A stretch of DNA of 64,000 nucleotides. Origin: Ovis canadensis (lineage: Eukaryota; Chordata; Mammalia; Artiodactyla; Bovidae). The notes under the pieces were generated by a model that was not told where the DNA came from, ran no database searches, and worked only from the letters and a program-made list of their open reading frames with translations. A program made the translations under genes and the position numbers. The first letter of the stretch is position 1; each line of letters starts with the position of its first letter. The stretch lies in NCBI RefSeq assembly GCF_042477335.2, contig NC_091245.1:118640501-118704500 (forward strand). The letters are read 5' to 3'. Positions 34,250 to 44,750 of this stretch are shown here, piece after piece.

Positions 34250-34389
34250 TAGTTTCTGGGGAAGGAAATGGCAACCCACTCCAGTATTCTTGCCTGGAAA
34301 TCCTGTGGCTGGAGGAACCTGACAGGCTACAGTCCACTGGGTCACAAAGGGTCAGACATTACTGAGAGACTTATCACTAGTTTCTGGGG
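34250..34389 (+). mobile_element. BovA monomer with 12-bp TSD
   Basis: SINE at 34262-34377 between TAGTTTCTGGGG copies (34250-34261 and 34378-34389). A single BovA monomer with no tRNA head. Confidence 0.9.
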
Positions 34390-34400
34390 TTGGGGAGGAG

Positions 34401-34588
34401 GGGCTTTCCTGGTGGCTCAGATGGTAAAGAATCCAAGGGTTGGGAAGACCCCGTGCAGGAGGGCATGGCAACCCACTCCAGTATTCTTGCCCGGAGATCC
34501 CATGGACAGAGGAGCCTGGTGGGCTGCAGTCCATGGGATTATAAACAGTCAGATATGACAAAGAGCGAATAAGCACAGTGCAGCACAG
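34401..34588 (+). mobile_element. Bov-tA SINE, internally deleted
   Basis: 'gggctttcctggtggctcag' at 34401, then a loss of part of the tRNA-like head ('aatccaagggttgggaagac'). Confidence 0.88.
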
Positions 34589-34789
34589 CTTCTTGGGGAG
34601 GCAATTCTGGGAAACGCCAGAAGAGGAGGGAAAATGAAGCAGAAAAGGGACAGCAACTAAAAAGTTATCACTGTGGTAACTACAGAGAAAACCATATTCT
34701 TCAATGTTACCCTACTCAGTGGGGAAGGGGATGGAAAATTCAAACACCAAGTCCTGATGGCCATTGGTTAAGGGGATGGGAATGTTCTG

Positions 34790-35029
34790 GTTATCTGTTA
34801 GAATGTGAAAATGTTAGTCTCTCTGTCGTGTCCAACTCTTTGCAACCCCATGGACTGTAGCCCTCCAGGCTCCTCTGTCCATGGAATTCTCCAGGCAAGA
34901 AATACTGGAGTGGGTAGCCATTACCTTGTCCAGGGGATCTTCCTGACCCAGGGATCAAACCTAGGTCTCCTGCATCGCAGGCAGATTCTTTGCCATCTGA
35001 GCCACCAGGAGAGCCCCTTGTTATCTGTT
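34790..35029 (-). mobile_element. Bov-tA SINE with 10-bp TSD
   Basis: SINE at 34800-35019 flanked by GTTATCTGTT (34790-34799 and 35020-35029). Confidence 0.92.
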
Positions 35030-35565
35030 GCTATAGAACAAATCACCCAGACTTAGGGGCCGTGAACAGCAATAATCATCTCTCACAGTTTCCATTGGTT
35101 AGGAACTTAAGAAAAACATGGTTGGGATATTCTAGCTCAGGATCTCTCCTGTAGTTATTGTCAAACGATGGCTAGAGATGGAACAGCAAGGGATACCAAG
35201 TCAGCTAGGGGATGGAGAGCATCTCTGTCTCTCCATAGTCTCATGACTCTCCACTGATTATTTGCTATGGGCTAGTTTGGGCTTGCTCAGAACATGGTGT
35301 CCTTGAAGCAGTCAGACTGCTTACCTGGTAGCTGGAAGAGGGCAAAGGACAGTAGTCCAGTAAGCAAGGTATAAACTTTGCCTATTATGACCTAGCCTCA
35401 GATGTTGTACAGCATCATTTCTGCCATGCTCTATTGGTTGAAATAATCCCAAAAGCCTGCCCATTTTCAAGGAAAAAGGACTTAGACCTCACTCCTCAAT
35501 GAGAGGAATGTCAAATTCACACTGTAAGAAGAACATGTTGGGTAGGAAATATAGTTACTTAGCCA
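35020..35565. mobile_element. Ancient interspersed repeat, family unassigned
   Basis: 'ttatctgttgctatagaaca', 'catctctcacagtttccatt' (35078), 'attatgacctagcctcagat' (35384) and 'ctctattggttgaaataatc' (35430) occur in the same order in many mammalian loci that I remember, probably an ERVL/MaLR-type LTR read in antisense. I cannot name it firmly. Confidence 0.45.
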
Positions 35566-35642
35566 CTGGAAAATACAAGGCTGCGAGGGGAGTAGTGACA
35601 GGAGGAAACATCAGGCAATTCTCCAGTATCTGTAGCATACTC

Positions 35643-35677
35643 ACTGCTTCTCCGCCTTGTGGCTAAGATCAAGTGTA
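35643..35677 (+). pseudogene. Possible U2 snRNA 5' fragment
   Basis: About 31 of 35 bases match the 5' end of U2 snRNA, including an exact GGCTAAGATCAAGTGTA (35661-35677), which in U2 is stem I and the start of the branch-site region. The match stops at once after position 35. No poly(A) or TSD is visible. It is a short relic at best. Confidence 0.55.
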
Positions 35678-36238
35678 CACCATGCCCATGTAGACTAGGC
35701 TTCACCAACCAGGGACTTCACTCAGGCAGAGAGTAATGGCTGCTGGCAATTGCAAATCTTAGTTCATGAAAATAAATGCTGAGGAGATATGAGTGGGTAC
35801 CTACAGCATCTGCTATATTGACCACACGTTTGTTGTAAGAAAGGGGTATGGTTTCCTCCCCCCACACTATGACAGATTTGTTTTGACTGATTACCACGAC
35901 TCCTAACTTTCCCCCTTTCCTGTTAAGGTGACTTGATTAAAAACTGCTGTGCCCATTCTTCCACGTTCCATTGGTTTCCATGTTCCTGTCCAGCCTTTAC
36001 CAGCCACTCTCTTAAATACTCTGGCAGTCTGTACCTTCCCAGTTCTTCTTACATGATTGTTTGCTCGTTGCAGCTCTATACCTTTCCTTGAACTCCAACT
36101 GTTGACCCTGACTTAGATTTGGTTCATTAACATGGTGTAAGTTCCAATACAATCTTAAAGAAGAACTTAAGTCTTAAAGAAGAACTTAAAAGCTCAGGCC
36201 AAAGGCCCACTGGGGCCTCAGCAGGATTCAGAATTTCT
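35678..36238. other. No gene; short tandem duplication
   Basis: Unassigned. A direct repeat of 'tcttaaagaagaacttaa' occurs twice at about 36151-36190. Confidence 0.5.
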
Positions 36239-36526
36239 AGTCAAATTTCTCAGAGAAGGCAATGGCACCCCACTCCGGTATTCTTGCCTGGAAAATCCCA
36301 TGGATGGAGGAGCCTGGTGGGCTGCAGTCCATGGGGTTGCTAAGAGTCGGACACGACTGAGTGACTTCACTTTCACTTTTCACTTTCATGCATTGGAGAA
36401 GGAAATGGCAACCCACTCTAGTGTCCTTGCCTGGAGAATCCCAGAGACACAGGAGCCTAGTAGGCTGCCATCTATGGGGTCGCACAGAGTTGGACACGAC
36501 TGAAGCGACTTAGCAGTCAAATTTCT
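36239..36526 (+). mobile_element. BovA2 SINE with 12-bp TSD
   Basis: SINE at 36251-36514 flanked by AGTCAAATTTCT (36239-36250 and 36515-36526). Confidence 0.93.
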
Positions 36527-36884
36527 AACACTAATCCTTTACCTATCCCAAACTAGGCTTTCCCAAAGGAGTACCTCCAAAATATCTATCCTCTCCATCA
36601 GGGTCAGTCCTCCTATCTTCACCCAAATGCCCATAACCTGAAAAGACCAAAGATTTCAGCAATTTGAACCAATTCTCCAAAGCTTCCAAAGGAAGGCATG
36701 TCTCCACCTAGGAAGGCCCAGCTAGACCCATCCACTGGAACCCCTCCAGGTTCACTGTTTCTGGTCATCTCTCACAAGTCAGTATTGCCTCCCCCACACC
36801 AGCCACATCAACACACAGCTCTCCTTTTCCACCCTGACCCAACAGTTCTCTCTTGATTTGTTGGGGATTAAGTCTCACATTTCA

Positions 36885-37115
36885 CGGAGATAACAAAAGG
36901 AACGCAGAAGCAGATCACTGGTTGCCCAGGGCCAGCAGTGAGGTGGAGGATGGGCCCATCTCTGCAAAGGAGCACAGGGAAATTTTCTGTATGATAGAAA
37001 AGTTCTATACCATCACTGGGTGATGGTTACACAAGAGTATGAATTTGTCAAAACTCATGGAGATACATGCTTTGAATGGGGGCATTTTAATGTATGTAAG
37101 TTATATATCAATTAA
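36885..37115 (+). mobile_element. Old L1M 3' end
   Basis: 'gcagatcactggttgcccag' (36910), 'tcactgggtgatggttacac' (37013), and 'aagttatatatcaattaagt' (37096). Confidence 0.78.
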
Positions 37116-38144
37116 GTTGATTATTTCAGAAGAGAGGTAGAAATCAATCAACCATGGGGAGTGCATGCTGTTAATCTGACCCACTGGGTATGGCCTTCTC
37201 CCCGAGGCCTTCAGTACCAGTGTCCTCTGAGAGGAGGCAACCTGGACAGTCCTCCCTTTGTCCCAACATCGCGTCCCACAGGGTCTACCTTGCTGCCTTC
37301 CCCACATCTGTGTGGATGGGGACAGACCATTTCACAAAGGCATATAAACACACTACACTCCACACTCCTAAATTTGTATGACAAAATATATGCTAGGGTA
37401 TAGGCATTCAGTTATATGTTGAATGAAAGAATCAGTGTGCTAAGAGTAGATGTATGAAAGACACCCAAATAAATACATGAGATTGATTACTGATTAATTG
37501 ACTTATCTATTATTTATTTATTTATTTTTACTGTATCAGTTTAAATGACTTCATCCATAATTGCTCATTTCCTTTCAGTTATTTTGACTAAAAGTAGAAC
37601 CTATCCTACAAAATTATAGGATTAAGAAGTACTATAATAGATACTGGGTACCAAATTTTTACATGAGGTGGTAAAAATTAGAGGTACCTAACTAACTAGA
37701 GGTACATAAAGGTTGAACTAATCCTAAAATAAAAATGTTGGGAAAAGAAAAAGGAATTGAATGGTTTAAAGCTAAATCTTAGAAAATATTTTGAATATCT
37801 GAGACACTTCACCTTGATATAATGCATATTAATTTATTGCTTTTTTTGTTTAGCAATCACGGTATACTCCAAGGTGAGGATGCAAAGATAAATAGACATT
37901 GTTTGGATCATAAAGGTGTATACCAGGGAAAAAAAATATGACCAACTAAAGATTAAATCATTTTCCATTTCCAAAATAATAGCTGAAGTGTATCCTGCAA
38001 TATTTGTGGTATTGCATTTTTATGAAGTGAACCAATGACTTATTTTTATCATAATCCTCTTTGCATCATTATCTGGTAATGGGTGCTACAGAAATTCTTA
38101 TTAATTGTTAACATTTATTTTATGAAATTACTTTATGTATTTCT
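37116..38144. other. No gene; (ATTT)n microsatellite
   Basis: An (ATTT)n-like run sits at about 37507-37530. The rest is AT-rich and unassigned. Confidence 0.5.
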
Positions 38145-38567
38145 AAAGCATATTCAAGAAAGCTGAGCACCGAAGAATTAATGCTTTTGAACTGTGGTGT
38201 TGGAGAAACTCTTGAGAGTCCCTTGGACTGCAAGGAGATCCAACCAGTCCATTCTGAAGGAGATCAGCCCTGGGATTTCTTTGGAAGGAATGATGCTGAA
38301 GCTGAAACTCCAATACTTTGGCCACCTCATGTGAAGAGTTGACTCATTGGAAAAGACTCTGATGCTGGGAGGGATTGGGGGCAGGAGGAGAAGGGGACGA
38401 CAGAGGATGAGATGGCTGGATGGCATCACCGACTCAATGGACATGAGTCTGAGTGAACTCCAGGAGTTGGTGATGGACAGGGAGGCCTGGCATGCTGCAA
38501 TTTGTGTGATCGCAAAGAGTCGGACACAACTGAGCAACTGAACTGAACTGAAATGAAAGCATATTCA
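38145..38567 (+). mobile_element. BovB 3' end with 12-bp TSD
   Basis: About 400 bp of BovB (38157-38555) flanked by AAAGCATATTCA (38145-38156 and 38556-38567). Severe 5' truncation. Confidence 0.94.
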
Positions 38568-38635
38568 TTTTCACAGCACTCATTGTTTCCACTACTAGTT
38601 TAAAAATATAGCTTATAATTTGAAAAAAGTCCTAT

Positions 38636-38850
38636 AGGCTTCCCTGGTGGCTCAGAGGTTAAAGCGTCTGCCTGCAACGCGGGAGATCTGGGTTCGATCC
38701 CTGGGTCAGGAAGATCCCCTGGAGAAGGAAATGGCAACCCCTTCCAATACTCTTGCCTGGAAAATCCCATGGACTGCAGCCTACCAGTCCATGGGATCAC
38801 TAAGAGTCGGACACGACTGAGCTGAGCGAATTCACTTCACTTCACTTTCA
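38636..38850 (+). mobile_element. Bov-tA SINE
   Basis: 'ggcttccctggtggctcaga' (38637), 'gatcccctggagaaggaaat' (38712), with an extended 3' 'cacttcacttcactttca' tail. Confidence 0.92.
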
Positions 38851-39161
38851 TATTTCCATGGCCAAATGCCATCCCCAAATCACTCCACTTATTAGTACTT
38901 TGTAGTTTCAAAAGGGATGCACTTTTATCTGACTATTTAAGGACTGATTTCACTGGATGGCATACTCTGAAGAAATTGCATGTAGTTAAAATACAGTTGT
39001 AATAATATTCACCATGGAGTATATTCACAAAATCATTGAAACTCAGGAGTTTCTCATGCTTAGAGCGGGATGTCCGCATGTGCTAGTTTCACCTGAAACA
39101 ACTGAATACACTAATTTGTATCTAAAAATAAAACTGGGTGATTTATTACTGCTTAATCAAA

Positions 39162-39355
39162 AAAATTAAAAGACGCTTACTCCTTGGAAGAAAAGTTATG
39201 ACCAACCTAGATAGCATATTCAAAAGCAGAGACATTACTTTGCCAACTAAGGTCCTGCGGTTTTTCCTGTGGTCACGTATGGATGTGAGAGTTGGACCGT
39301 GAAGAAGTCAGGGTCGCAAGGAGTCGAACACGACTGAGCAACTGAACTGAACTGA
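39162..39355 (+). mobile_element. BovB with large internal deletion
   Basis: 'aaattaaaagacgcttactc' through 'gatgtgagagttggaccgtg' joins directly to the final 'gtcgcaaggagtcgaacacg..ctgaactgaactgaa'. About 300 bp present in sister copies is missing at about 39306. Confidence 0.88.
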
Positions 39356-39573
39356 ATTAAAAAAACAAACAAACAAACAGTAAAGAATAAAATAGAAAAT
39401 TGAATCCATCCCATGTAATTTGAAGTATTTTTTACAAAGATTTGTTTCATATGTGTGTGTGTATGAATTTGCATGAACACTGTACTAGGCTGCAATGTAA
39501 AAATCTGTTTCCCAGTGGGCAAAAGTGGTCAGAAAAGACAGCCCCTGTTGTTTTCAATGGTTTGGCCTTTAAT

Positions 39574-39853
39574 AGTCTTGATTACCGGAGAAGGCAATGG
39601 CATCCCACTCCAGTACTCTTGCCTGGAGAATCCCATGGACCGAGGAGCCTGGTAGGCTGTGGGCATGACTGAGCAACTTCACTTTCACTTTTCACTTTCA
39701 TGCATTGGAGAAGGAAATGGCAACCCACTCCAGTGTTCTTGCCTGGAGAATCCCAGGGATGGGGGAGCCTGGTGGGCTGCCATTTATGGGGTCGCACACA
39801 GTCGGACACGACTGAAGTGACTTAGCAGCAGCAGCAGCAGCAGTCTTGATTAC
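39574..39853 (+). mobile_element. BovA2 SINE with 12-bp TSD
   Basis: SINE at 39586-39841, ending in a (CAG)n run, between AGTCTTGATTAC copies (39574-39585 and 39842-39853). Confidence 0.93.
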
Positions 39854-39907
39854 TCATGTGATTGCTCAGTTGAGAGCAGGTAAGAGAGCCTGGGTTGTTG
39901 CCTATAT

Positions 39908-40218
39908 TTTTTAAGATATACTTGTTTGTTCATTTATTTTACACTGTGCTGGGTCTTCATTGCTCCACACAAGGTTTTCTCCAGCTGCAGGGAGCAGGGC
40001 TCTCTTTATTGTGGTGTGTGGGCTCCTCCTCACAGCGGCTCCTCCCGTTGCGGGCATGGGCTCTGGGGCCTCAGTAGCTGTGGTGCACAAGCTCAGTAGT
40101 TGTGTGGCAGGGACTTGGTTACCACATGGCACGCGAAATCTTCCCCAGCCGGGGATCAAACCCATGTCCCCTGCATTGGCAGGCAGATTCCTAACCACTG
40201 GACCATCAGGGAAGCCCC
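39908..40218 (-). mobile_element. CHR-type SINE
   Basis: 'gtgctgggtcttcattgctc' (39946) to the head 'ggaccatcagggaagccccc'. Minus strand. The plus frame at 39960-40232 is a SINE translation. Confidence 0.88.
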
Positions 40219-40220
40219 CA

Positions 40221-40664
40221 GATTGCCTTTAGAGCAGTGTGGACCTGTGTGGCTGCAGACTATTTATCTTAAAACATAGCCAATAATCATGTACATTGGT
40301 ATGAAAGTTTTCAGTGATGAAGCCTCCTATAGGAGCTGCCACTGGGTGAGAAGGGTTTCCAGTCTGAAAGTCTGCTCTCAGAGGAGGAATCCCGTGGACC
40401 TGCAGCTTCCATGTGAAAAGTGCGTGAGCTCCTTCCTCATCAGGTCGGTTTTCACCCCAGGACATGTGTATGCCTGCAGAAACCGGTTTCTCCTGATATT
40501 CATGCAGTGCACCCAACTCTGACTCTGTCTTTCATTTTCCCTCTTCCCTTATGCAATACCACCTCTCCTTTTGAGGCCATCTAACTGACATTTGAAAAAA
40601 TGCTTTTGGTAATTCGTTGCTATATTTTTAAGTAAATTTCTATTTATGGATAAGTAATAAGGCT
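40221..40664. other. No recognised feature
   Basis: Unassigned. Opposed 77- and 95-codon frames (40229-40522) show no known motif. Confidence 0.45.
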
Positions 40665-41052
40665 GAGTGCCAAAGAATTGATGCTTTTGAACTGTGGTGT
40701 TGGAGAAGACTCTTGAGAGTCCCTTGGACTACAAGGAGATACAACCAGTCCATTCTGAAGGAGATCAGTCCTGGGTGTTCTTTGGAGGGAATGATGCTAA
40801 AGCTGAAGCTCCAGTACTTAGGCCATCTCATGTGAAGAGTTGACTCATTGGAAAAGACTCTGATACCGGGAGGGATTGGGGGCAGGAGGAGAAGGGGACG
40901 ACAGAGGATGAGATGGCTGGATGGCATCACTGACTCGATGGACGTGAGTCTGAGTGAACTCTAGGAGTTGGTGATGGACAGGGAGGCCTGGCATGCTGCA
41001 ATTCATGGGGTTGCAAAGAGTCAGACATGACTGAGTGACTGAACTGAACTGA
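40665..41052 (+). mobile_element. BovB 3' end
   Basis: 'ggctgagtgccaaagaattg' (40661) to the (CTGAA)n tail at about 41052. 5'-truncated. Confidence 0.93.
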
Positions 41053-41270
41053 ATAGAAGTGTAGAACTCAAGTTCGTAAGTAAAGCCTCTCCTTTTCCTG
41101 TCCTCCAGTCAACCACTTTCTTCCCCAGAGAATGTTCTTTTTTTTTTTAATTGGTGGAAAATTGGTTTACAATGTTGTGTTCGTTTCTTCCATGCAAGGA
41201 CATGAGTCAGTTATAATTATATATACATGTGCCCTCCCTCTTGAACCCCCCTCACCTCCCCCATCCCACC

Positions 41271-41551
41271 GCTCTGCTGCTGCTGCTGCTAAGTCATTTC
41301 AGTCATGTCTGACTCTGTGTGACCCCATAAATGGGAGCCCACCAGGCTCCCCCGTCCCTGGGATTCTCCAGGCAAGAACACTGGAGTGGGCTGCCATTTC
41401 CTTCTCCAATGCATGAAAGTGAAAGATGAAAGTGAAGTCGCTCAGTCGTGTCTGACTCTTCGTGACCCCAGGGACTGCAGCCTACAAGGCTCCTCCGTCC
41501 ATGGGATTTTCCAGGCAAGAGTACTGGAGTGGGGTGCCATTGCCTTCTCCG
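41271..41551 (-). mobile_element. BovA2 SINE nested in L1
   Basis: Minus-strand dimer with a (CTG)n start at about 41273 and head at about 41550. A 7-bp TCCCACC flanks it (41264-41270 and 41552-41558), which is weak because the site is C-rich. Confidence 0.92.
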
Positions 41552-41944
41552 TCCCACCCCCCTAGGCCATCCCAAAGCACTATGCTGGGCTCCCCATGTT
41601 GTTTAGCAACTTCCCACCAACGTTTTTACACATGAAGTGTATGTATATCAATGCTACTCAGTTCGCCCCACCCTCACCTTCCCCTGCTGTGCCCACAAGT
41701 CCATTCTCTACTAGATTCATCAATAACATTTTTCTAGATTCCATATATATTCATTAACATATGATATTTGTTTTTCTCTTTCTGATTTACTTCACTCTGT
41801 ATAAGAGGCTCTAGATTCATCCACCTCACTACAACGGACTCAAATTCATTCCTTTTTATGACTGAGTAATATTTCATTGTATAAATATACCACAAATTCC
41901 TTATCCATTCATCTGCTGATGGACATCTAAGTTGCCTCCATATC

Positions 41945-42043
41945 CTGTAAATAGTGAATGTATTGTAAATAGTGTAATATATTGTAAATGGTGTAATATA
42001 TCATAGATAGTGTAAATAGTGAATTATTGTAAATAGTAAATAC
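41945..42043. repeat. AT-rich minisatellite inside L1
   Basis: 'attgtaaatagtg' and close variants recur about six times where a normal L1 has one such segment. A local tandem expansion within the L1 3' region. Confidence 0.75.
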
Positions 42044-42895
42044 CCCATTGCAATGAACAGTAGGGTACACTTGTCTTTTAGAATTGTGACTTTATCAGGG
42101 TATATGCCCAGTAGTGGGATTGCTGGGTCATATGGTAGATTTATTGCCAATTTTTGAGGAACCTCCATACCATTCTCTATAGGCTATATCAGTTTGTATT
42201 CCCACCAACAGTGCAGGAGTGTTCCCTTTTCTCCACATCCTGCACATATAAGCACCTTTTCTTTGACAAGGAAGGCAAGAATACACAATGGAAAAAAAAC
42301 AGCCTCTTCAATAAATGGTTCTAGGAAAACTGAACAGCTACATGTAAAAGAATGAAACTAGAACACTTCCTAACACCATAAACAAAAATAAACTCAAAAT
42401 GGATTAAAGACTTAAATGTAAGGCCAAAAACTATAAAGCTCTTAGAGGGAAACATAGGCAATACAAATCTTTGACATAAATCACAGCAAGATCCTCTTTG
42501 ACCTATCTCCTAGATTAATGGAAATAAAAAATAAACAAAAATGGGACCTAATAAAACTTAAAAGCTTTTGCACAGCAAAGGAAACTATAAACAAGATGAA
42601 AAGATAACTCTCAGAATGGGAGAAAATAACTGCAAATGAAGCAACTGACAAAGGGTTAATCTCCAAAATATACAAGCAGCTCTTACAGCTCAATATCTGA
42701 AAAATAAACAACTCATTCCAAAAATGGGCAGAAGATCTAAACAGACATTTCTCCAAAGAAATGAATACATGAAATAAATACCTGAAAACATGCTCAACAT
42801 CACTCGTTAGAGAAATGCACATCAAAACTACAATGAGGTATCACCTCACAGCAGTTAGAATGGCCAACATCAAAAAATCTGTTAACAATAAATGA

Positions 42896-44330
42896 GCAGT
42901 AAATGTTACTAGGTTCCCCCTCTCCCCACCCTGCTGAGTAGCAACCACTCCCACATTTTGAAGTTGGGCTGGGAAGGAGGTTCCCAGAAACCGGTTTTAC
43001 AACCCTGGGCTCCTGAGGCATGAAAAAGTTTGGAGAGAGTTGGAGAGTCACAGAGTAGGAAAGAGCTGCCAGCGTCTCGCACCTGCAAGCCCCTTGGAGG
43101 TGATGTTGGCCCACCTCTAGTCCTATGATGGCACCACCTTCTTCCGATCCTTCCGTGCCCCTGGGAATGAATCACCATGCCTTATCATGGACAACCTGGT
43201 CCCTAGAAAGGAGGTGTGCCCTGGGAGCTCCCCTGTACCCACCTCTCAGTGCCCCTTCTTCTTTCAACTTGGTGTCTCACACCACACTCACTCCTCTGAG
43301 GAGCAGCAGCTCCATAGGCTCAATCAGGTATCTGCCCATTAGGCTGCTTTCTCACAATCCACCTCCCCCCTTTCCACAGGTGTTCCCTCGAGATTGATGG
43401 CCAGTGCAGCATCCCCAGGGCCACCTGGGGTTCTGCTCCCTGCTACACCTGACACTCAGGGGCATGACGTGATCACTGCCCGGGCTCTGAGCACCACAAG
43501 GGGCTGCACATGTCCAAAATGGATCTTCAGGCCGAGAGCAGAGCCTTGGGGACAGAGGTTAGAAGAATAGCTGTGGTCCAAAGCCTGAGCAAGTGGCTGC
43601 TGTGGAAAGAGGCTCACTGATGAAGCAAGGGCAGAAGACAGAAGCAGGAGCCAGAGGAGGGCCCAGAGCTGTGGAGCACCCAACAGAGCATCCAGGAGGC
43701 AGGAGGGCCTGCAAGCTGACCATAGCTGAATTTCCAGGAATGCTCTAGGACCAGCACTGCTAAGCCCTGGGAGGAATGTCATGGAAAGCTAGGACTCGTG
43801 AAATGGCATGACAGCAAAGGGTCCAAGAAGTCCCAGCCAAGGGTGTGGGAGGCAGACACAGAGCTACTTGCTGAGAATTGCATGTTCAGTGCGGGGAGGG
43901 GGTGGGGATAGGGAGACTTCCTGCACCTGGGGGAGAATTATTACCTTGTATATCCTGAAGCTTCAATGTTGGTGCCCATGATGCTCAGCCTGGAAGAAGG
44001 CTTGACAAGCATCCATAACATCCTAGAATTCCCACATGTGATCCCAGCAGACCTGGAGTGTGAGACAATAGAGTACCTGGGTAAGTGTTTTCAGTCCTAA
44101 TATCATCCTAACACATTGGAGTGGGTGGAAGAGTTCTCTGAGCCTGTGTGAGGGATCATCACAGTAATGGGGATGAAAAGAGCTGGTCACCTTGACCTAC
44201 AATATGGACCAGTCCAGCACACTCACCAAAGAAATGCAGGGAAGCTTGCATGGACTCTTTCAGCAAAGATGTGATTCAGTCACAAAGACACACCACCTAC
44301 AAGGAGAGATGGGAAATGGAGGCTGATGGA
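42896..44330 (+). other. GC-richer unassigned block with protein-like frames
   Basis: Not a repeat I know. Frame 43121-43342 (+) begins just after a stop and reads SYDGTTFFRSFRAPGNESPC and onward for 73 codons. At 43327 a CAG/GTATCT donor-like site occurs, and a good acceptor (cccccctttccacag/GTG) occurs at 43366-43380, though the gap of 54 nt is too short for a usual intron. A second stretch (43912-44080) is open for 56 codons and ends at a perfect GTAAGT (44081-44086). I cannot identify a protein. It could be a decayed gene or chance. Confidence 0.3.
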
Positions 44331-44334
44331 GAGT

Positions 44335-44750
44335 TACACACTGAATGTTTGTGTACCCTACAAAATGTATAATCCCCAGTGCAACTGGATTTGGAAGAAG
44401 AGCTATTGGAATTAGGTGTAGTTCAGGTCATTAGGGTAGAGCACTCACGATGGGGATTAGGATCGGTAGGGACTTTAAAGGTTTTTATATGAAGAGAAAG
44501 AGACGAGTGTGTGTTCTCTCTTCCTTCTCTCTCCCTCCCAACTCCCCCTCCCCGTCCCCCCCACCCCCCACATCCCTCTGCCTTGAGAAGACAATGAGAA
44601 GGCAGCCAGGAAAAGAACCCTCACCAAAAACTACATCTGCTGACACCTTGACCTCTGACTTCTAGCCTCCAGAACTGTGAGAAATAAATGTCTGTTGTTT
44701 ACTCCATCCAATCTATGGTATTTTGCTTTAGCAGCCTGAACTAAGATGTG
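44335..44750 (+). mobile_element. MaLR-type LTR remnant
   Basis: 'cactgaatgtttgtgtaccc' (44339), 'caggtcattagggtagagca' (44425), 'ctccagaactgtgagaaata' (44668) and 'ggtattttgctttagcagcc' (44717) are the MST/MLT1 LTR landmarks in order. Confidence 0.8.

Larger units (their letters stand above)
41130..42895 (-). mobile_element. L1 with twin-priming 5' inversion
   Basis: 41130-42245 is the minus-strand L1 3' half: T-rich start, 3'UTR, ORF2 end with antisense 'gggattgctgggtcatatgg' (42117). 42255-42895 is plus-strand L1 ORF2 from 'tttgacaaggaaggcaagaa' (42262) to 'ctacaatgaggtatcacctc' (42829). The inverted piece ends where the other begins in L1 order. A BovA2 (41271-41551) is nested. The 114-codon minus frame at 42481-42825 is antisense L1. 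Confidence 0.9.
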
